From positions 1-52,043 of the forward strand of contig JAZKDP010000017.1 in the NCBI GenBank assembly GCA_040387515.1: a stretch of 52,043 bases of DNA. The letters run 5' to 3'. This DNA is from Methylotenera_A sp040387515. GTDB lineage: Bacteria > Pseudomonadota > Gammaproteobacteria > Burkholderiales > Methylophilaceae. Both the position numbers and the translations under genes were made by a program. Below the pieces are notes generated by a model, which was not told where the DNA came from, made no database searches, and worked only from the letters and a program-made list of their open reading frames with translations. This document shows, piece after piece, positions 51,878-52,043 of this stretch. The number at the start of each line of letters is the position of its first letter. Position 1 is the stretch's first letter.

Positions 51878-52043
51878 ATGTTGAGTAGAGTTGATAAAGA
51901 GTCAGAAAAAATTGTAAAAATGGCTCTTAAATTGGTTTCAAGTAAGGATTTTTTAATAGCTAGGCAGTTTATGACTGAGTCAGGAATATCAAATAAAGTG
52001 ATTGAAAGGGTGATATACGAGCCACATAACATTAGGAAATCGG
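51878..52043 (+). CDS. Partial gene at window end, unknown product
   Basis: An ATG at 51878 preceded by GGAG (51867-51870) opens a frame with no stop for the 55 codons to the window edge. It begins MLSRVDKESEKIVKMALKLV and looks helical and charged. I do not recognise it. It is 23 bases after the SDR gene on the same strand and so is probably in the same transcript. The 3' end is missing. Confidence 0.6.
   Translation, partial: MLSRVDKESEKIVKMALKLVSSKDFLIARQFMTESGISNKVIERVIYEPHNIRKS

Noticed and set aside
1..52043. CRISPR array, rRNA, prophage or intact insertion sequence
   Set aside because: No regularly spaced repeats, rRNA sequence, phage structural genes or complete transposase were seen on either strand.

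Overview
The window looks like chromosome from a low-GC betaproteobacterium, most likely a methylotroph of the Methylophilaceae (Methylotenera-like). This rests on gene order and protein style, not a database search: rpsF-priB-rpsR-rplI followed by dnaB and radA, the hydroxysqualene genes hpnC-hpnD-hpnE, a cbb3-oxidase assembly block, and AT-rich coding with many TTG/GTG starts.

Layout. 1-3590 is the end of a cbb3 cytochrome oxidase assembly operon (fixH-like, SafE-like, copper ATPase ccoI, ccoS). 3698-11588 is an accessory transport region: an IclR regulator divergent from a small membrane subunit plus sodium:solute symporter; a three-gene operon on the minus strand encoding only exported proteins (cupin, unrecognised 507-aa protein, TorF-type porin); a divergent LuxR-type regulator; and a second outer-membrane beta-barrel protein. 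12018-16547 holds a DapA-like aldolase coupled to an unknown gene, an acetyltransferase, a PAS-GGDEF-EAL protein and a tiny lipoprotein. 16763-19908 is a DUF5710 protein and a four-gene operon made of a J-domain protein and three proteins I do not recognise, directly beyond the 3' end of tRNA-Asn.

20039-37223 is mostly housekeeping: tRNA-Asn, AsmA-like protein, DUF421, aspartate aminotransferase, trypsin-like protease with TPRs, uvrB, SemiSWEET, alternative oxidase, the ribosomal/primosomal operon with an S6:S18-type leader hairpin, dnaB, radA, hpnCDE, methylthioinosine phosphorylase, peptide deformylase and tRNA-Ser. 37224-52043 begins with a spacer carrying a decayed IS110-like fragment, then one giant cyclic beta-1,2-glucan synthase gene (about 8.9 kb), then a stress group: membrane protein, 24-residue membrane peptide, hemerythrin-like protein, large-subunit catalase, SDR oxidoreductase, and a gene cut by the window end.

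How the parts fit. Two respiratory routes are visible: cbb3 oxidase maturation (high oxygen affinity) and a quinol alternative oxidase. The glucan synthase and the catalase/hemerythrin/SDR group read as osmotic and oxidative stress protection. The best candidates for undescribed biology are the J-domain operon (17133-19908) and the exported-protein operon (6452-9485), the latter with an unusual promoter region of three 11-nt-phased repeats. No CRISPR array, complete IS element, prophage or rRNA was seen.
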